Assembly: GCA_934352055.1 (NCBI GenBank)
Contig: CAKRJY010000003.1
Span: 186,001 to 250,000, forward strand
From: an uncultured Lachnospiraceae bacterium
GTDB lineage: Bacteria; Bacillota; Clostridia; Lachnospirales; Lachnospiraceae
Direction of reading: 5' to 3'
DNA length: 64,000 bases
The first letter of the stretch is position 1, and each line of letters starts with the position of its first letter. Shown here one piece after another: positions 62,778-64,000 of this stretch. The notes beneath the pieces were generated by a model. That model ran no database searches. It was given only the letters and a program-made list of their open reading frames with translations, and was not told the origin of the DNA. Both the position numbers and the translations under genes were made by a program.

Positions 62778-63539
62778 TTATCTTCTGACTGACACACCAC
62801 GATCCGCCAGATAATCCTTTACTTCCTGAATTTCTAATTCTTTATAATGGAATAACGATGCTGCTAAAGCTGCATCCGCTTTTCCTTCCGTCAAAGCATC
62901 ATAAAAATGTTCTTTTGTCCCTGCACCTCCGGAGGCAATCACCGGAATAGATACAGCTTCCGCAATCTGTCTGGTCAATGCGATATCATACCCGGCCTTT
63001 GTACCATCACAATCCATACTCGTCAGCAGAATTTCTCCTGCGCCTAAGGCTTCTGCACGCTTTGCCCATGCAATCGCATCTAACCCTACATCAATACGTC
63101 CACCATTTTTATATACATTCCAGCCACTTCCATCTGCGCGCTTTTTGGCATCAATTGCAACGACCACACATTGACTGCCAAATTTGTCTGCTGCTTCTGA
63201 AATCAGTTCCGGGCGGTTAATTGCAGAAGAATTGATTGAAATCTTATCTGCGCCTTCCCGAAGCAAGACACGAAAATCTTCAACTGTGCGGATGCCTCCG
63301 CCTACCGTAAATGGAATAAATACATTAGCAGCCACCTGACGCACCATATCCACAACTGTATTTCTATGATCACTAGATGCTGTAATGTCCAAAAAGACTA
63401 CTTCATCTGCTCCTGCTTTATCATAAGCAGTTGCGATTTCCACCGGATCTCCTGCATCTTTTAAATCTACAAAATTAACACCCTTTACTACTCTGCCGTC
63501 TTTTACATCTAAACAAGGAATAATTCGTTTGGTAAACAT
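62778..63539 (-). CDS. hisF: Imidazole glycerol phosphate synthase subunit HisF
   Basis: Cyclase of the HisF-HisH glutamine amidotransferase in histidine synthesis, making IGP and AICAR. 253 aa TIM barrel: RIIPCLDVKDGRVVKG (catalytic Asp), GGGIRT, SINSSAI, and the second catalytic Asp region SMDCDGTK. Start set to ATG 63539 (MFTKRIIPC). Its by-product AICAR is the substrate of the formyltransferase at 59110-60288. Confidence 0.97.
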   Translation of the reverse strand: MFTKRIIPCLDVKDGRVVKGVNFVDLKDAGDPVEIATAYDKAGADEVVFLDITASSDHRNTVVDMVRQVAANVFIPFTVGGGIRTVEDFRVLLREGADKISINSSAINRPELISEAADKFGSQCVVVAIDAKKRADGSGWNVYKNGGRIDVGLDAIAWAKRAEALGAGEILLTSMDCDGTKAGYDIALTRQIAEAVSIPVIASGGAGTKEHFYDALTEGKADAALAASLFHYKELEIQEVKDYLADRGVSVRR

Positions 63540-63562
63540 TTCGTATCCCACTTTCTAGCATA

Positions 63563-64000
63563 TTATAATGTTGCAAAATTCTTTAAAATCTTCAATCCAA
63601 CTTCTCCGCTTTTTTCCGGATGAAATTGGCATGCAAATACTTGATTTTTCTCTACAGAGGCATGAATCTGTACACCATATTCGCACGTAGCTGTAACAAT
63701 CTGTGGTTCCTGCGCCTGTAAATAATAAGAATGTACAAAATAGACATACGGATCTGCCGGTAAATCATGGAACAAACGCCCCTCTCTTGGAAAATCCAAT
63801 GAGTTCCATCCAATATGTGGAATCTTTAAGCCTTCTTCCTCCGGTATACGCAAAATATTACCTTTTAGTATGCCAAGACCTTCCACTCCAGGCGTTTCAT
63901 CACTGGATTCAAACAAAAGCTGTAATCCCAGACAAATGCCCAAAAAAGGCTTATCCATGGCAACCACTTCCCGGATCGCCCGATCCAATTCATAATGTTT
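63563..64000 (-). CDS. hisH: Imidazole glycerol phosphate synthase subunit HisH (truncated at window edge)
   Basis: Glutaminase subunit of the HisFH complex. 145 residues visible, with the reading frame open to base 64000 (KHYELDRAIREV at the edge), so the N-terminus is missing. Nucleophile Cys in LGICLGLQLLF, the oxyanion strand region, and the C-terminal His-Glu pair in ACQFHPEKSG. It is 23 bp upstream of hisF. Confidence 0.95.
   Translation of the reverse strand, partial: KHYELDRAIREVVAMDKPFLGICLGLQLLFESSDETPGVEGLGILKGNILRIPEEEGLKIPHIGWNSLDFPREGRLFHDLPADPYVYFVHSYYLQAQEPQIVTATCEYGVQIHASVEKNQVFACQFHPEKSGEVGLKILKNFATL

Noticed and set aside
1..64000. CRISPR array, prophage, insertion sequence, tRNA or rRNA genes
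   Set aside because: No regular repeat-spacer pattern, transposase or integrase gene, or tRNA-like cloverleaf was seen in the intergenic regions, none of which exceeds about 300 bp.

Overview
The window is an AT-rich chromosomal segment of a Gram-positive anaerobe of class Clostridia, most likely a Lachnospiraceae. Supporting signs are class III ribonucleotide reductase (nrdD/nrdG), the DUF512 PDZ/radical-SAM protein next to der, a detached FliK-like/FlhB-C-terminal pair between rnhB and yraN, the ylxM-ffh-rpsP-khpA-rimM-trmD block, a fused folB-folK gene, and strong SD sequences with TTGACA/TATAAT-type promoters. I see no insertion sequence, prophage, CRISPR array, tRNA or rRNA. Almost everything is housekeeping and lies on the minus strand; the plus-strand exceptions are the left edge, the aromatic operon, one small membrane protein and tmcAL.

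Layout. 1-1078: the tail of a Cys/Gly-rich small protein and two overlapping small unknown genes. 1111-4930: leuS and a secreted InlB-repeat protein. 5066-8493 (+): aroF-tyrA-aroA, shikimate/tyrosine synthesis. 8578-13083: a SEC-C protein, a small membrane protein and a GldA/GldFG/DUF4340 ABC system. 13234-17508: purA-degV, and groES-groEL under a perfect CIRCE operator. 17668-32857: a long co-directional run of nrdD-nrdG-dut-PRTase-like-parE-parC-folC-folE-HD-folP-folBK-CPBP-mgsA-membrane protein-Mbeg1-like lipase, opened by a promoter with a double NrdR box. 32969-43454: the lepB-rbgA-lepB-rnhB-fliK-like-flhX-yraN-pgeF-DUF512-der-plsY-gpsA run. 43566-53423: rplS, trmD, rimM, khpA, rpsP, ffh, ylxM, then ilvA, ftsY and smc (SRP targeting, ribosome maturation, chromosome condensation). 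53443-57597: rnc, acpP, plsX, rpmF, yceD and ackA. 57800-64000: tmcAL (divergent from ackA), a split purH/purO module, a FliD-like protein, ung, hisF and a truncated hisH.

How the parts work together. The nrdD operon joins dNTP supply, dUTP removal, a type II topoisomerase and folate synthesis (one-carbon units for dTMP and purines). Folate from that block feeds the formyltransferase next to purO, while purA takes IMP to AMP. ffh, ylxM, ftsY and two signal peptidases form a secretion set embedded among ribosome-biogenesis genes. plsX, acpP, plsY and gpsA supply phospholipid precursors.

Most interesting items: the orphan flagellar-type FliK/FlhX pair; an HD hydrolase inside the folate genes that could fill a missing pterin phosphatase step; a PRTase-like protein with a degenerate PRPP loop and a zinc-ribbon-like tail; yraN without a usual start codon; promoters whose -35 box sits inside the upstream gene's hairpin (ilvA/ylxM and trmD/rplS); an in-operon terminator before rimM; and palindromes on the aroF and ackA promoters. 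I did not find a clearly new multi-gene system. All functions are inferred from motifs and context read by eye; no database search was run.
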